A DNA stretch of 64,000 bases from Clavibacter nebraskensis NCPPB 2581 (GTDB taxonomy: Bacteria > Actinomycetota > Actinomycetes > Actinomycetales > Microbacteriaceae). The stretch is from positions 2,790,001 to 2,854,000 of the forward strand of contig NC_020891.1 in the NCBI RefSeq assembly GCF_000355695.1, read 5' to 3'. The position numbers were made by a program, and so were the translations under genes. The notes beneath the pieces are model-generated. The model had not been told where the DNA came from. It did no database searches and was given only the letters and a program-made list of their open reading frames with translations. How positions within the stretch are numbered: position 1 is the first letter of the stretch; every line of letters begins with the position of its first letter. Shown here piece after piece: positions 25,375-34,861 of this stretch.

Positions 25375-27063
25375 GTGCCCGCGCTTGACCAGGGATCCCG
25401 CAAGGTCGCCACCCGCCGCACCCGGAAGCTGGCCGCCGAGGCGGCCCGCGCGGCATCCGAGGCCGAGGCACGTCCCGAGGCGCCGCGGCCCACCCGCGAG
25501 GAGCGCCGCGCCCTCCGCACCGCCGCCCGCTCCCACCGCCGCCCCTCCCCGCGCGGCTGGCTCGGCCGGGCCCGCGGCGAGACCGTGCTCGTGCAGCCCG
25601 CCCCGGAGTGGCGCGGCACCACCGTGCAGGTGTGCGGGCTGTGGCCCTACGCCGTGGGATCCAGCAGCCCCATCAGCGGCGTGCCGCTCGGCTTGCACCT
25701 CGACACGGGCGCCACCGTGTGCGCCGACCCGATCTCGTGGTTCCAGTCCGGGATCATCTCGAACCCGTCGATCTTCGCCCTCGGCCTCCCCGGCCTCGGC
25801 AAGTCGACGCTCATCCGCCGCATGTGCGTGGGCGGCGACGGCATGGGCTACCTGCCGCTCGTGCTCGGCGACCTCAAGCCCGACTACGTCGACATGGTGC
25901 ACGCGCTCGACGGCCAGGTGATCACGCTCGGGCGCGGCCGCGGGCACCTCAACGTGCTGGATCCCGGCGGCGCGATCGAGGCCGCCGAGCAGCTGCGCGC
26001 CGCGGGCTTCGAGCAGGAGCGGCAGCGCCTCATCGCCGACGCGCACGGGCGCCGCAACACGATGGTCTCGTCGCTGCTCACGATCCTCCGCAAGCAGGCC
26101 CCCGACGACGTGGAGGAGTCGATCATCGACGCGGCCCTGCGCGTGCTCGACGACGAGTTCCCGGGCGTGCCCGTGCTCGCGGACCTGCTGCGCGTGATCC
26201 AGGACGCCCACCCCGCCGTGCGCGACGTGGCGGTCGACCGCGGCGACCTCGGGCGCTACCAGGAGATCACCCGCGGGCTCGAGGCCAGCCTCATCAGCCT
26301 CACGCGCGGCGGCCGGCTCGGCGAGATCTTCGCGCAGCAGACCGACGTGGCGATGCGGCACGACCGGCCGGTGGTCTACGACGTGTCGTCCATCGACGAG
26401 TCGGACACCGACCTCCAGGCCGCCGTGCTCCTCGCCTGCTGGTCGCAGGGCTTCGGCACGGTGAACGTCGCGACCGCCCTCGCCGACGCGGGCCTCCAGC
26501 CGCGTCGGCACTACCTGATCGTGATGGACGAGCTGTGGCGCGCGCTCCGCGTGGGCAAGGGCATCGTCGACCGCATCGACTCGCTCACGCGCCTCAACCG
26601 GCAGCGGGGCGTGGGGCTCGCGATGATCACGCACACCATGTCCGACCTGCTCGCGCTCGCCGACGAGCAGGACCGGATGAAGGCGCGCGGCTTCGTCGAG
26701 CGCGCCGGCATGGTCGTCGCGGGCGGCCTGCCGCGGGCGGAGATGTCGATGCTCACGCAGGCCGTCGCCCTGTCGTGCTCGGAGCAGGACCTCGTGATGT
26801 CGTGGCAGAACCCGCCCGGCTGGTCGCCCGACCAGGAGCCGCCGGGCCGCGGGCGGTTCCTCATCAAGGTCGGCGGGCACCCCGGGATCCCCGTGCACGT
26901 CGAGCTCACGGAGGAGGAGCGGCACATCAACGACACGAACAAGGCCTGGCACGCGACCGAGTCGTTCCCGGAGCCGGACGAGACGACGGGGCGGCCGCCG
27001 GAGCTGCCGCTGTCGGCCCTCGACGCCGCGGAGTCCGAGACCGTCGAGGTCGGCGCCGCATGA
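25375..27063 (+). CDS. Conjugation-type ATPase (VirB4/TraC-like)
   Basis: 562 residues from GTG 25375 with a GAGAGGAG ribosome site. A ~75-residue basic N-terminus precedes a RecA-like motor domain: Walker A GLPGLGKSTL (~139-148) and Walker B YLIVMDELWRAL (~380). The later motif LNRQRGVGLAMITHTMSDLL is typical of the VirB4 C-terminal domain. VirB4 ATPases power type IV secretion and conjugation. The usual long N-terminal domain is short here, as in actinobacterial conjugative elements. It overlaps the coupling-protein gene (ATGA). Confidence 0.82.
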   Translation: MPALDQGSRKVATRRTRKLAAEAARAASEAEARPEAPRPTREERRALRTAARSHRRPSPRGWLGRARGETVLVQPAPEWRGTTVQVCGLWPYAVGSSSPISGVPLGLHLDTGATVCADPISWFQSGIISNPSIFALGLPGLGKSTLIRRMCVGGDGMGYLPLVLGDLKPDYVDMVHALDGQVITLGRGRGHLNVLDPGGAIEAAEQLRAAGFEQERQRLIADAHGRRNTMVSSLLTILRKQAPDDVEESIIDAALRVLDDEFPGVPVLADLLRVIQDAHPAVRDVAVDRGDLGRYQEITRGLEASLISLTRGGRLGEIFAQQTDVAMRHDRPVVYDVSSIDESDTDLQAAVLLACWSQGFGTVNVATALADAGLQPRRHYLIVMDELWRALRVGKGIVDRIDSLTRLNRQRGVGLAMITHTMSDLLALADEQDRMKARGFVERAGMVVAGGLPRAEMSMLTQAVALSCSEQDLVMSWQNPPGWSPDQEPPGRGRFLIKVGGHPGIPVHVELTEEERHINDTNKAWHATESFPEPDETTGRPPELPLSALDAAESETVEVGAA

Positions 27064-28761
27064 GCTCGACCCGGCCGCCGCGCCGAGCCGGGGCGCGCGA
27101 ACCCGGGCACGATCATCGCGACGTGGGCGATCGGCATCGCCGCCGGCCTGCTCGCGTCCGCGTGGGCGGGGCTCGCCGCGGCGCACGCGCTCACGGGTGC
27201 GGGGGCGGCGCTGCCCGCGGATCCGCTCGCCGTCGCCATCGCGCTGAAGAAGGGCGAGGTCGCGTGGAAACCGCTCGCCGTCGTGCTCGCCGTCGCCGTC
27301 GCCGCCCTGCTCACGGCGCTCGTGGTCGCCGTCGCGCGCGCCCTCCGTCGGCTCGGCCGCGGCCGCACGCGCGTCGACCGCAGCGCGCGCTACCTCGCCT
27401 CGGTGTCCGACCTCGACGAGCTGCGCGAGCGCACGTCGCTCGCGAAGGCCGCGCGCCTCGGCGTGCCCGGACGGCCCGGGCTGCCGCTCGGCCGCGACCT
27501 CCGCTCCGGCGGCATGCTCTACGCCTCATGGGAGGACGTGGTCGTCGGCATCGCCGGGCCGCGCGTCGGCAAGACCACCTCGCTCGTGGTGCCCGCGATC
27601 CTCGCGGCGCCCGGCGCGCTCGTCACGACGTCGAACAAGCCCGACGTCGTGCGCGCCACGCGCGACCTGCGCGCCGGCGTCGGCACCGCGTGGGTGTTCG
27701 ACCCGCAGCAGGTCGTCGATGAGGAGCCGACGTGGTGGTGGGATCCGCTCTCCTCCGTCACCGACGACACCTCCGCCGCCAAGCTCGCCGGGCACTTCGC
27801 CGCCGGATCCCGGGAGGCCGACGACCGCGGCGACGCCTTCTTCGACGCGGCCGGCAAGGACCTGCTCACCGGCCTCCTCCTCGCGGCGGCGCTCGACCGC
27901 CGGCCCATCACGGACGTGCTCGGCTGGCTCACGGATCCGGACGAGCGCGAGATGGTGGCGATCCTCCGCCGCGGCGGCTACCCGCTCATCGCGGACGACG
28001 TCGAGAGCGCGTCGCGCACCTCTCCCCGCCAGCGCGACGGCGTGTACGCGACGGCCCGCAAGATGGCGGCGTGCGTGCGCAGCAGCCGCATCAACCGGTG
28101 GATCACGCCGGCCGGCGGCGACGCGGCCGCGGATCCCCGCCCCCGGCTCGACCCCGACGCCTTCGTGCGCTCCACCGACACCCTCTATTCGCTGTCGGTG
28201 GAGGGCGAGGGCACGGCCGCCCCGCTCGTCACCGCGCTCACGGTCGCGATCGTCGAGGCCGCGAACGTGTGCCGGTGGAAGGAGCTGCCCGACCTGTACT
28301 CGCACCTGGGGTCGCGCGGGATCCCCGTCCTGTCGATCTTCCAGTCCTACGCGCAGGGCGTCGACGTGTTCGGCCACGAGGGCATGCGCAAGCTCTTCAG
28401 CGCCGCCAACGAGGTCGTGTACCTCGGCGGCGTGAAGGAGGCGGAGTGGCTGCGGGAGCTGTCCGAGCTCATCGGCGACTACGACCACGAGACGGTCTCC
28501 AGCTCGACGACGCGCGGCGTGCGGTCCGCGAGCGTGCAGAACGACCGGCGCCGGATCCTCGACACCTCCGAGCTCGCCGAGCTGCCCCGCGGCCGCGCCG
28601 TGCTGCTCGCGTCGGGCGTGCGCGCCTCGATGATCGCGACCGTGCCGTGGATGGACGGACCCGAGGCCGCCGTGATCCGCGCCTCGCTCGCGGCCGCCGA
28701 CGCCCGGGCGGTCTCCGGCCCGGCGACGGCAACCGCACCGGCATCGGGGGCCGCATCGTGA
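27060..28761 (+). CDS. TraG/VirD4-type coupling ATPase, apparent N-terminal frameshift
   Basis: The coupled start ATG 27060 overlaps the VirB4 stop (ATGA) but its frame gives Arg-rich non-membrane sequence after ~15 codons. One base over, the next frame reads IIATWAIGIAAGLLASAWAG, a typical first TM helix of TraG proteins, and continues open to 28761. No ATG or GTG exists in that frame before GTG 27283. Either a one-base insertion near 27095-27105 broke the gene, or translation starts at 27283 without TM1. The remainder has a second TM, Walker A GIAGPRVGKTTSLV and the TraG signature VPVLSIFQSYAQ-type region. It would link DNA substrates to the secretion channel. Confidence 0.75.
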
Positions 28762-29150
28762 CGGACGCGTTCGGCTGGGGTGACGCGCCCGCCGCATCCG
28801 CCGCCGCGCAGGTCTTCCCCGACGTCGACGCGTTCGTGCGCGGGTTCCTCGCACCCGCTTACCGCCGCGAGGTGAGCCCACGCGGCGAGAGCCGGTGGGA
28901 TCCCGAGTGGTGGCACCACCCCGAGGCCGTCGCGCGGCTCGAGGCGCTGCACCTCGCCTGGGAGGCGCTGCGCCTCGAGGGCGCGACCGGCATGAGCGTC
29001 TGGTGGCGGGATCACGCCGACTACCACCTGGCCGTCCTCATGGGCCCGACCGGCCCCTTCGCGCGCACCTCCGCCACCACCGAGTCCGGGGAGCCGCTGC
29101 CGTGCGCGCCGCGGCCGGCGACGACGACGACGACCGGAGCGGCCTCGTGA
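28758..29150 (+). CDS. DUF4913-like protein
   Basis: 130 residues from GTG 28758, overlapping the coupling-protein stop (GTGA). The core VDAFVRGFLAPAYRR ... DPEWWHHPEAVARLEALHLA ... GMSVWWRDHADYHLAVLM matches the Trp/His-rich DUF4913 pattern, found on actinobacterial integrative and conjugative elements next to TraG. A Thr-rich tail ends it. Function unknown; co-occurrence suggests an accessory role in transfer. Confidence 0.7.
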   Translation: MTDAFGWGDAPAASAAAQVFPDVDAFVRGFLAPAYRREVSPRGESRWDPEWWHHPEAVARLEALHLAWEALRLEGATGMSVWWRDHADYHLAVLMGPTGPFARTSATTESGEPLPCAPRPATTTTTGAAS

Positions 29151-29992
29151 GGCGCGAGGTTCCCGGCTGGTTCCGCCTGCTGCTCTGCTGGCCGGCGCTG
29201 CTCGTGCTCGGGATGGGCCTGCTCGGGCTCCTCACCGCGATCGCGGACCCGTCGGTGCTCACGCGACCCGCGACGCTCATCCCCGGGATCGTGCTCCTCC
29301 TCCTGTGCGTCGCGGCGGTGCGGACCCTGATCCGCGGCGCGCGCGTGCTCACGGGCATGATCCGCGGCGCCCGGCACGAGCTCGCCCGACCGGCCCGCGA
29401 GGCGGCCGCCGCGCAGGACCTGGCGGCCCGGAGCGCCGCGGGCTGGGCGGAGGCGTGCCGTCTCCGCGCGTCGCTGCTGCGCGGGGAGCGCCCGCCCGGC
29501 TTCCCCGTCTGGGACGTCGTCGCCGAGCCCGGCGAGGTGTTCCTCTACGACGTGCAGGCGGACTACGAGCGGTACTACGGGCAGGACGTCACGTACACGC
29601 GATCCAGCGGGTTCCTCGTCGGGAGCCCCGCGTTCGTGCTCGGCGGGATGGCGGTCGCCGCCCTCGGCAACGCCTCCCGGCGGAACGCGGCCGAGGCGCA
29701 GGCCGCCGAGCAGTGGCGCGAGCTGCAGCCCGTCCGGCTCGTGATCTCCGACCGCCGCCTCCTCTGCCAGGTCGGCGGCCGGTGGCTCGCGTTCTGGTAC
29801 GCGGGCATGACGGCGGTCTACCCCGAGGTGGCCGAGTGGGCGCTCGTCTGCCAGTTCCCGGACGTCGAGCCGCTGCGCCTCCGCGGCGTCGACGCGCCCA
29901 TCGCCGCCGTGCTCACCGTGCTCGGCACCCAGGGCCTCGACGCGCTGCGCGACCACCCGAGCCTGCAGGCGCTGGGGGCGGCGGGATCCTGA
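29147..29992 (+). CDS. Hypothetical membrane protein of the transfer-like cluster
   Basis: 281 residues from GTG 29147, again overlapping the previous stop (GTGA), so the fourth coupled gene in a row. Two TM helices near the start (LLLCWPALLVLGMGLLGLL and LIPGIVLLLLCVAAV) are followed by an Ala/Arg-rich helical region and a globular C-terminus (LVISDRRLLCQVGGRWLAFWY). This part looks like a PH-like or bPH fold that some membrane proteins carry; that is a guess. An upstream GTG at 29102 is an alternative start. No named family recognised. Confidence 0.65.
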   Translation: MRREVPGWFRLLLCWPALLVLGMGLLGLLTAIADPSVLTRPATLIPGIVLLLLCVAAVRTLIRGARVLTGMIRGARHELARPAREAAAAQDLAARSAAGWAEACRLRASLLRGERPPGFPVWDVVAEPGEVFLYDVQADYERYYGQDVTYTRSSGFLVGSPAFVLGGMAVAALGNASRRNAAEAQAAEQWRELQPVRLVISDRRLLCQVGGRWLAFWYAGMTAVYPEVAEWALVCQFPDVEPLRLRGVDAPIAAVLTVLGTQGLDALRDHPSLQALGAAGS

Positions 29993-30011
29993 CGGCCGGG
30001 CCGCGGTCTGG

Positions 30012-31265
30012 TCAGGACGCGGCGCCGCCCGCGTAGCGGACGCACACCGCCGACACGTCGTCGCCGACCGTGCCGCGCGCGGCAGCCGCGGCCGCCGCGT
30101 CCGCGATGCGGCCGACCGTCTCGGCGGCGTCCGTCGCGGTGCGCACCAGGTCGACGAGCGGCGCGACCGAGTCGAGGGATCCGTCGAAGAGGTCGAGCGC
30201 GCCGTCGGTGAAGGCGAGGAGCCGGTCGCCGGGCCGCAGCGCGGCGGATCCCGCCGACCACTCGGCACCCGGCACGACGCCCAGCGGCAGGCCGAGCGCC
30301 GGCAGCATCTCGTGGGAGCCGTCCGCGCGGATCAGCACCGTGAGGCCGTGGCCGCCGTCGGCGTAGGAGAGGCGGCCGGTGGATCCGTCGACGCGGCAGT
30401 GCAGGAACGTCGCGAACGTCTCGGTCGCGTCGAGGTCGGCCTGGAGCTGCGCCTGCACCGCGGTCACGGTGCGCGCGGCGTCCGGCCCCCGGTGCGCCTG
30501 GAAGCCCGAGCGCACGGCCGACGCGAGGATCGCCGCGCCCGCGCCCTTGCCCATCACGTCGGCGATGGTCACGTGCAGCCCGTCGGGGTCCTCGCCCCAG
30601 GAGTAGAAGTCGCCGCCCACGCCGCGGGCCGGGCGGCTGATGCCGGCGAGGTCGAAGTCGGGCCAGAGCGGCCGGTCGACGGGCAGCAGCCGGCGCTGGA
30701 CGTCGCCCGCGATCTCCTCGTCCCGGCTGTCGCGGAGCTCGCGCTCGACCCACGCGCCCATCTCGTCGAGCAGCTTCTCCTGCGCGGGCGCGAGGTCGCG
30801 CGGCTCGGTGTCGACGAGGCAGAGCGTGCCGACGGTCTGGCCGCCGGAGAGGAGCGGGCGGCCGGCGTAGAAGCGGATGTGGCGGGGTCCGGTGACCGTG
30901 GTGCGCTCGGCGAAGCGCGCGTCCGCGGTCGCGTCCGGCACCACGAGGATCTCCGTGCTCTGGATGGCGACGTCGCAGAACGACTGCGTGCGGTCCGACA
31001 GCAGCGAGACGCCCGCGGGCTGCGGCGACTTCGTGAACTGCTCGGCGTCGCCCACCAGGTTGATCTCGGCCACGGGCACGCCGAAGACCTCGCGCGCGAC
31101 GCGGGTCACGCGGTCGAAGCGCTCCTCCGCGGTGGATCCGACGAGCCGCAGGTCCTGCACGGCCCGGAGGCGCGCCTCCTCGTCGGCGCCGTGCACGGAG
31201 GAGGCGTCGCGGCTGGCGCGACCCGCGGGATCCGAGCCGCCCGAGCGCGCGACGGTGTGCGGCAT
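30012..31265 (-). CDS. GAF-domain PP2C/SpoIIE-type phosphatase
   Basis: 417 residues from ATG 31265, nine bases after GGGGGAG (ATG 31271 is the alternative). Residues ~35-185 form a GAF domain (FDRVTRVAREVFGVPVAEIN, RFYAGRPLLSGGQTVGTLCL). Residues ~205-415 form a SpoIIE/RsbU phosphatase with metal-binding motifs GVGGDFYSW, TIADVMGKGAGA, DGGHGL and DDVSAVCV. Such enzymes dephosphorylate anti-anti-sigma STAS proteins. It lies downstream of and in line with the STAS/kinase/phosphatase operon, 160 bases away. The GAF domain could sense a small molecule or redox state, allowing a second input into the switch. Confidence 0.88.
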   Translation of the reverse strand: MPHTVARSGGSDPAGRASRDASSVHGADEEARLRAVQDLRLVGSTAEERFDRVTRVAREVFGVPVAEINLVGDAEQFTKSPQPAGVSLLSDRTQSFCDVAIQSTEILVVPDATADARFAERTTVTGPRHIRFYAGRPLLSGGQTVGTLCLVDTEPRDLAPAQEKLLDEMGAWVERELRDSRDEEIAGDVQRRLLPVDRPLWPDFDLAGISRPARGVGGDFYSWGEDPDGLHVTIADVMGKGAGAAILASAVRSGFQAHRGPDAARTVTAVQAQLQADLDATETFATFLHCRVDGSTGRLSYADGGHGLTVLIRADGSHEMLPALGLPLGVVPGAEWSAGSAALRPGDRLLAFTDGALDLFDGSLDSVAPLVDLVRTATDAAETVGRIADAAAAAAARGTVGDDVSAVCVRYAGGAAS

Positions 31266-31426
31266 GGACATGAGCTCCCCCTGGTGGATCGGGCGCCGAT
31301 CGCGCCGGACGGAGATCCGCCCGCCGCACGATCCCCCCGGATCGCGGCGCCTTCGTCGAGTGTATGCCGGGTTCTTCGGAGCCCTCCCCGATCAGGAGGG
31401 GGTCATTTCCCCGCCCGAGGCGACCG

Positions 31427-32755
31427 TCATGCCTCGCGGCGCAGCACCACCACGGTCACGTCGTCCGGGTTCGCCTGCCCGGCGGCGAGCGCCGTGATCC
31501 GCCGCACCAGCTCGTCCGCCGACGCGGACGCGCGCGCGAGCTCGGCCACCTGGTCGACCGCGCGGAGGGTGCCGTCGTAGAGGTCGAGCACGCCGTCGCT
31601 GAACGTGACGATGAGGTCGCCGGGGCCGAGCGCGACCTCGTGCGACCGCCAGCCGGCCGCCCCCGGCACGCCGACGGGCAGGTCCGTGGACTCCAGCCGC
31701 ACGTGCGTGCCGTCCGCGCGCACGAGCGCGGACAGGCCGTGGCCCGCGTCGGCGTAGAGGACGGTGTTGTCCTCGGCGCGCACCCGGGCGTGGAACACGG
31801 TGGCGAAGGAGGCCGCCGCGCTCATCTCCGCGGTGAAGCAGTCGGCGGTGCGCTCGATGGCGGCGACGGGATCCGGCACGTTCTTGGCGCTGCGCACGAC
31901 GGCGCGCGCGGTGGCCGCGATGATCCCCGCGCCCACGCCCTTGCCCATCACGTCGCCGAGCGTGAACGCGAGGCCCTCCTTCACCGGGTACCAGTCGAAG
32001 AAGTCGCCGCCCACGGCCTTGGACGGCAGGCACGCGCCCGCGACCTGGTAGCCGGCGAGCGGCGCGCTCGTCTTCGGCAGGAGCGCCCGCTGCACGATCG
32101 ACGCCCGGGTCAGCTCCTCCTCGCTCAGCCGCTCCCGGGCGCGCGACTCCTCGAGGCTGACCCGCGTGCGGCGCGACAGCTCGTTGACCACGAGCGCCGC
32201 GACGGCGAAGGCGAGGGCGCTGAAGAACCCGCGCCACAGCTCGTTCGCGTTCTGCCCGCCGAGCCGGAGGAGGAGCGGCAGGCCGAGCGACACGTAGGTG
32301 CCGACGAACGCGACGAGCACGTTCCAGCGGCTCGGGTTCAGGCTGAACCAGACGACCGGGAGGATCACCAGGGATCCGAACACGGACGCGCTCTCGCCCG
32401 TCCCGATCCGCAGCAGGCCGACGGCGAGGAAGTCGAGGGCGGGCACGACGACGGCGAAGCGCGCGAGGTCGTAGCGCAGGGTGACGACGACGGCGAGCAG
32501 GGTGCCGACCACGAGGATCGCGCAGGACACGAGGAGCGCGCGCGGCGCCGTGATCCCGAGCGTGGGCACGGCCAGGCTGGTGAGCACCGCGAGCGCGAAG
32601 AGCACCAGCATCGGCAGCTGCTTGAGCGCGGGGGTGGGGCCGGACGTGCCGGCGGATCCCGACCGGGCGGCGGACTCGGGGATCCAGGCCGCGCGGCCGA
32701 CCCACGCGGGCAGCGAGAGCGCGGCGAGCCGGGGGGCGCGCGCGGGCGAGACCAT
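31427..32755 (-). CDS. Membrane-bound SpoIIE/RsbU-type phosphatase
   Basis: 442 residues. About seven N-terminal hydrophobic segments (~48-205, for example LPMLVLFALAVLTSLAVPTL) form a MASE-like membrane sensor. A short coiled linker (SRRTRVSLEESRARERLSEE) leads to the PP2C-type catalytic domain with AVGGDFFDWY, LGDVMGKGVGA, DAGHGL and DDVTVVVLR. It would dephosphorylate the RsbV-like STAS protein when the membrane sensor is triggered. Its start overlaps the RsbW-like stop (ATGA), so it is translationally coupled in the partner-switching operon. Confidence 0.88.
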   Translation of the reverse strand: MVSPARAPRLAALSLPAWVGRAAWIPESAARSGSAGTSGPTPALKQLPMLVLFALAVLTSLAVPTLGITAPRALLVSCAILVVGTLLAVVVTLRYDLARFAVVVPALDFLAVGLLRIGTGESASVFGSLVILPVVWFSLNPSRWNVLVAFVGTYVSLGLPLLLRLGGQNANELWRGFFSALAFAVAALVVNELSRRTRVSLEESRARERLSEEELTRASIVQRALLPKTSAPLAGYQVAGACLPSKAVGGDFFDWYPVKEGLAFTLGDVMGKGVGAGIIAATARAVVRSAKNVPDPVAAIERTADCFTAEMSAAASFATVFHARVRAEDNTVLYADAGHGLSALVRADGTHVRLESTDLPVGVPGAAGWRSHEVALGPGDLIVTFSDGVLDLYDGTLRAVDQVAELARASASADELVRRITALAAGQANPDDVTVVVLRREA

Positions 32756-33177
32756 CAGGACGCCTCGGGCTCGATCCGGATCCGGCGCACGCTCCACACG
32801 TTCTCGCCGCCGACCCGCTCGTAGGTCAGCTCGTCGCAGAGCATCTGCACCATCGCGAGGCCGCGGCCCGACTCGGCGTCGGCGCCCGGCATCTCGCGCC
32901 TGGTGAGGCGGAAGTCCCCCGGCTCGGATCCGTCGCGCAGCCGCGCGCTCATCACGCCGTCGTCGACCGTGACGCTCACCACGCACGTGACGCCGTGGCC
33001 GTCGTCGGCGTGCTCGATCACGTTGGAGGCCAGCTCGATGAGCGCGGTCTCGAAGGCCATGCGGTCGAGCGCGCCCACGTCGGGGCGGTCGTCCCAGAGG
33101 CCGGCGACGAACTCGTGGACGGCGTCGACGTCGTCGGGCGGGGACTGGAGGGTGAGGCTGCGGGTGGTCTCAGTCAC
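32755..33177 (-). CDS. RsbW-like anti-sigma serine kinase
   Basis: 140 residues from GTG 33177. A GHKL (HATPase_c) fold with N-box ETALIELASNVIEHA, G1 box LRDGSEPGDF and G2 box ESGRGLAMVQML. These kinases bind and inhibit a sigma factor and inactivate the STAS antagonist by phosphorylation. It lies between the STAS gene (8-base overlap) and the phosphatase gene (4-base overlap). The cognate sigma factor is not in the operon. Confidence 0.88.
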   Translation of the reverse strand: MTETTRSLTLQSPPDDVDAVHEFVAGLWDDRPDVGALDRMAFETALIELASNVIEHADDGHGVTCVVSVTVDDGVMSARLRDGSEPGDFRLTRREMPGADAESGRGLAMVQMLCDELTYERVGGENVWSVRRIRIEPEAS

Positions 33178-33508
33178 GGTAGGCCGCCTCGGCCGTCGGG
33201 GTGGAGATCAGCACCCGGTCGAGGTTGGAGAGCTGCAGCACCATCGCGACCTGCGGGCCCGGCGCCGAGATGCGGAGGTCGCCGCCGGCGTCGCGCGCGG
33301 CGCGGAGGCCCGCGATGAGGGCGCCGAGGCCGGAGGAGTCGATGAAGTCGACGCCCGCCAGGTCGACGACGATGCGCGCGGGCGAGGGATCCAACGCGTC
33401 GTGGATCGCCTGCCGGAGCTCGGGGGCCGCGGCCATGTTGAGCATCCCTGCTGCGGTGACGACGGTGACGTCGTCCTCGCGTCGTGCGGTGGCGGTCGTG
33501 AGCGCCAT
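33170..33508 (-). CDS. STAS-domain anti-anti-sigma factor (RsbV-like)
   Basis: 112 residues from ATG 33508, preceded by GGGGGAG. The STAS fold carries the phosphorylatable serine in IDSSGLGALI. Unphosphorylated, it sequesters the RsbW-like kinase and frees a sigma factor. First gene of a tightly overlapping STAS-kinase-phosphatase operon; the promoter probably lies within 33509-33777. Confidence 0.9.
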   Translation of the reverse strand: MALTTATARREDDVTVVTAAGMLNMAAAPELRQAIHDALDPSPARIVVDLAGVDFIDSSGLGALIAGLRAARDAGGDLRISAPGPQVAMVLQLSNLDRVLISTPTAEAAYRD

Positions 33509-33777
33509 GTCTCCCCCTCGGATGGTGCGGTGCATCTGTGCCGTCATCCCCCGATGCGGCCGACGGGCGGTGCCGGTCCCGCGCGGTCCCCCGCCCGGAT
33601 CCCCTGCCTCCGCCGCGATCATCCTCTCATCCATCGCGCGAGGAAATATGATGGGCCATCCGGCGTCCCGTCGCATGTCCGCGCGGCGCATCCGACTGGC
33701 GAGGTCGTCTGCTCCCCGTTACGGTGCGGCTGACCCCCCGCACGAGCACGGCCGCACCGGCCGCACGAGGAGAGACC

Positions 33778-34146
33778 GTGTCGACCGCACCCGAGCACCT
33801 CCCCGCCGAGCGCCGCATCACGCGGCTGGCGATCGAGACCTCCATCGGCCTGGCCTGGAACGCCGAGGGCGCCATCCGCGGTCTGCCGCCGCTGGCCTGG
33901 CAGCTCGGGAGCCCGTGGGAGGGCGTGCACTTCTCGGGTGACGCCGACGCGTACGCGCCCGAGGTGCGGCGCGAGGTCATCGAGTCGTGGATCGCGGGGC
34001 TCGGCCTCGCCGACGCCATCGACCTCACCGACGGCCCGCTCGCGCGCCGCGGCGACGACATGGTCTGGACGGGCGTGATCGACGAGGTCGTGTTCGAGCT
34101 CCGCTACCCGGCGGAGAGCGCGGATCCCGCGGGCGACGAGGGCTAG
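33778..34146 (+). CDS. Hypothetical protein
   Basis: 122 residues from GTG 33778 with GAGGAGAG upstream. Soluble and acidic; it contains RITRLAIETSIGLAWNAEGA and a C-terminal beta-rich part (WTGVIDEVVFELRYP). No family recognised. It is convergent with the phosphatase gene at 34143, overlapping at their stops by four bases. Confidence 0.65.
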   Translation: MSTAPEHLPAERRITRLAIETSIGLAWNAEGAIRGLPPLAWQLGSPWEGVHFSGDADAYAPEVRREVIESWIAGLGLADAIDLTDGPLARRGDDMVWTGVIDEVVFELRYPAESADPAGDEG

Positions 34147-34772
34147 CCGGCCGCTCCCGCACCGCGCTCGCGCCACCCGGATCCGTCGCGCTCCAGCTCG
34201 ATGAGCTGCCCGTTGGCCCACACCAGCGACCGCGTGAGCGCGGGCGACCGGCCGAGCGCCGAGAGGTAGAGCACGCGCAGCAGGTAGCCGTGCGCGACCA
34301 CGAGGGTGGTGCGCGGATCCGCCGCCACGTCGTCGAGGACCGCCCGCGCCCGCACCGCCGCCGCCGCCCAGGTCTCGCCGCCGCCGGGCGCCGCGGGCTC
34401 GCCGTCGTCGCCCGTGAGCCAGGCCGCGAACGCCGCGCCGTGCACGGTCCCGCGCAGCTCGTCGCGCGTGATCCCCTCGAAGCCGCCGAAGCCGAGCTCC
34501 ACCAGCTCCGCGCGCGGCTCGGGCACGACGCCCGGCGCGACGCCCTGCTCCTGCAGGATGCGCGCGGTGCTACGGGCGCGCGCGAGCGTGCTCACGAGGA
34601 TCCGCTCCACGCCCTCCCCGCGCAGCCGCGCCGCGAGGGGCGCGAGCTGCTCGGCGGCGTCGTCGCCGACGTCCACGTCGGTGCGCGAGTTGTAGCGGTA
34701 CTCCCGGTTCCAGGGCGTCTGCGCGTGCCGGGTGAGGAGCAGGCGCGCGGGTGCCGCCGGGGGTGTCTGCAT
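34143..34772 (-). CDS. Histidine phosphatase (phosphoglycerate-mutase-like)
   Basis: 209 residues. The phosphohistidine motif is [12 protein letters not shown] near the N-terminus; the second catalytic His is in [11 protein letters not shown], and Glu lies in [12 protein letters not shown]. The spacing fits the histidine phosphatase superfamily, which includes broad-specificity sugar phosphatases and cobalamin/acid phosphatases. Substrate is not readable from the sequence. Confidence 0.88.
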   Translation of the reverse strand: MQTPPAAPARLLLTRHAQTPWNREYRYNSRTDVDVGDDAAEQLAPLAARLRGEGVERILVSTLARARSTARILQEQGVAPGVVPEPRAELVELGFGGFEGITRDELRGTVHGAAFAAWLTGDDGEPAAPGGGETWAAAAVRARAVLDDVAADPRTTLVVAHGYLLRVLYLSALGRSPALTRSLVWANGQLIELERDGSGWRERGAGAAG

Positions 34773-34861
34773 GGGTCCATCCAACCCGGATCCCGTCGGC
34801 GGCGACGCGCTCCCGCCGCGGCCCGACCGACCCGTGCGTCGCCGGACTAGCGTCGAAGGGG

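Noticed and set aside
27060-27290. Programmed ribosomal frameshift in the coupling-protein gene
   Set aside because: No slippery heptamer or downstream pseudoknot is evident near 27090-27110; a simple indel explains the data better.
34592-34780. Short minus-strand frame starting MDPCRHP
   Set aside because: Out of frame with the histidine phosphatase, whose RHAQT motif fixes the correct frame.
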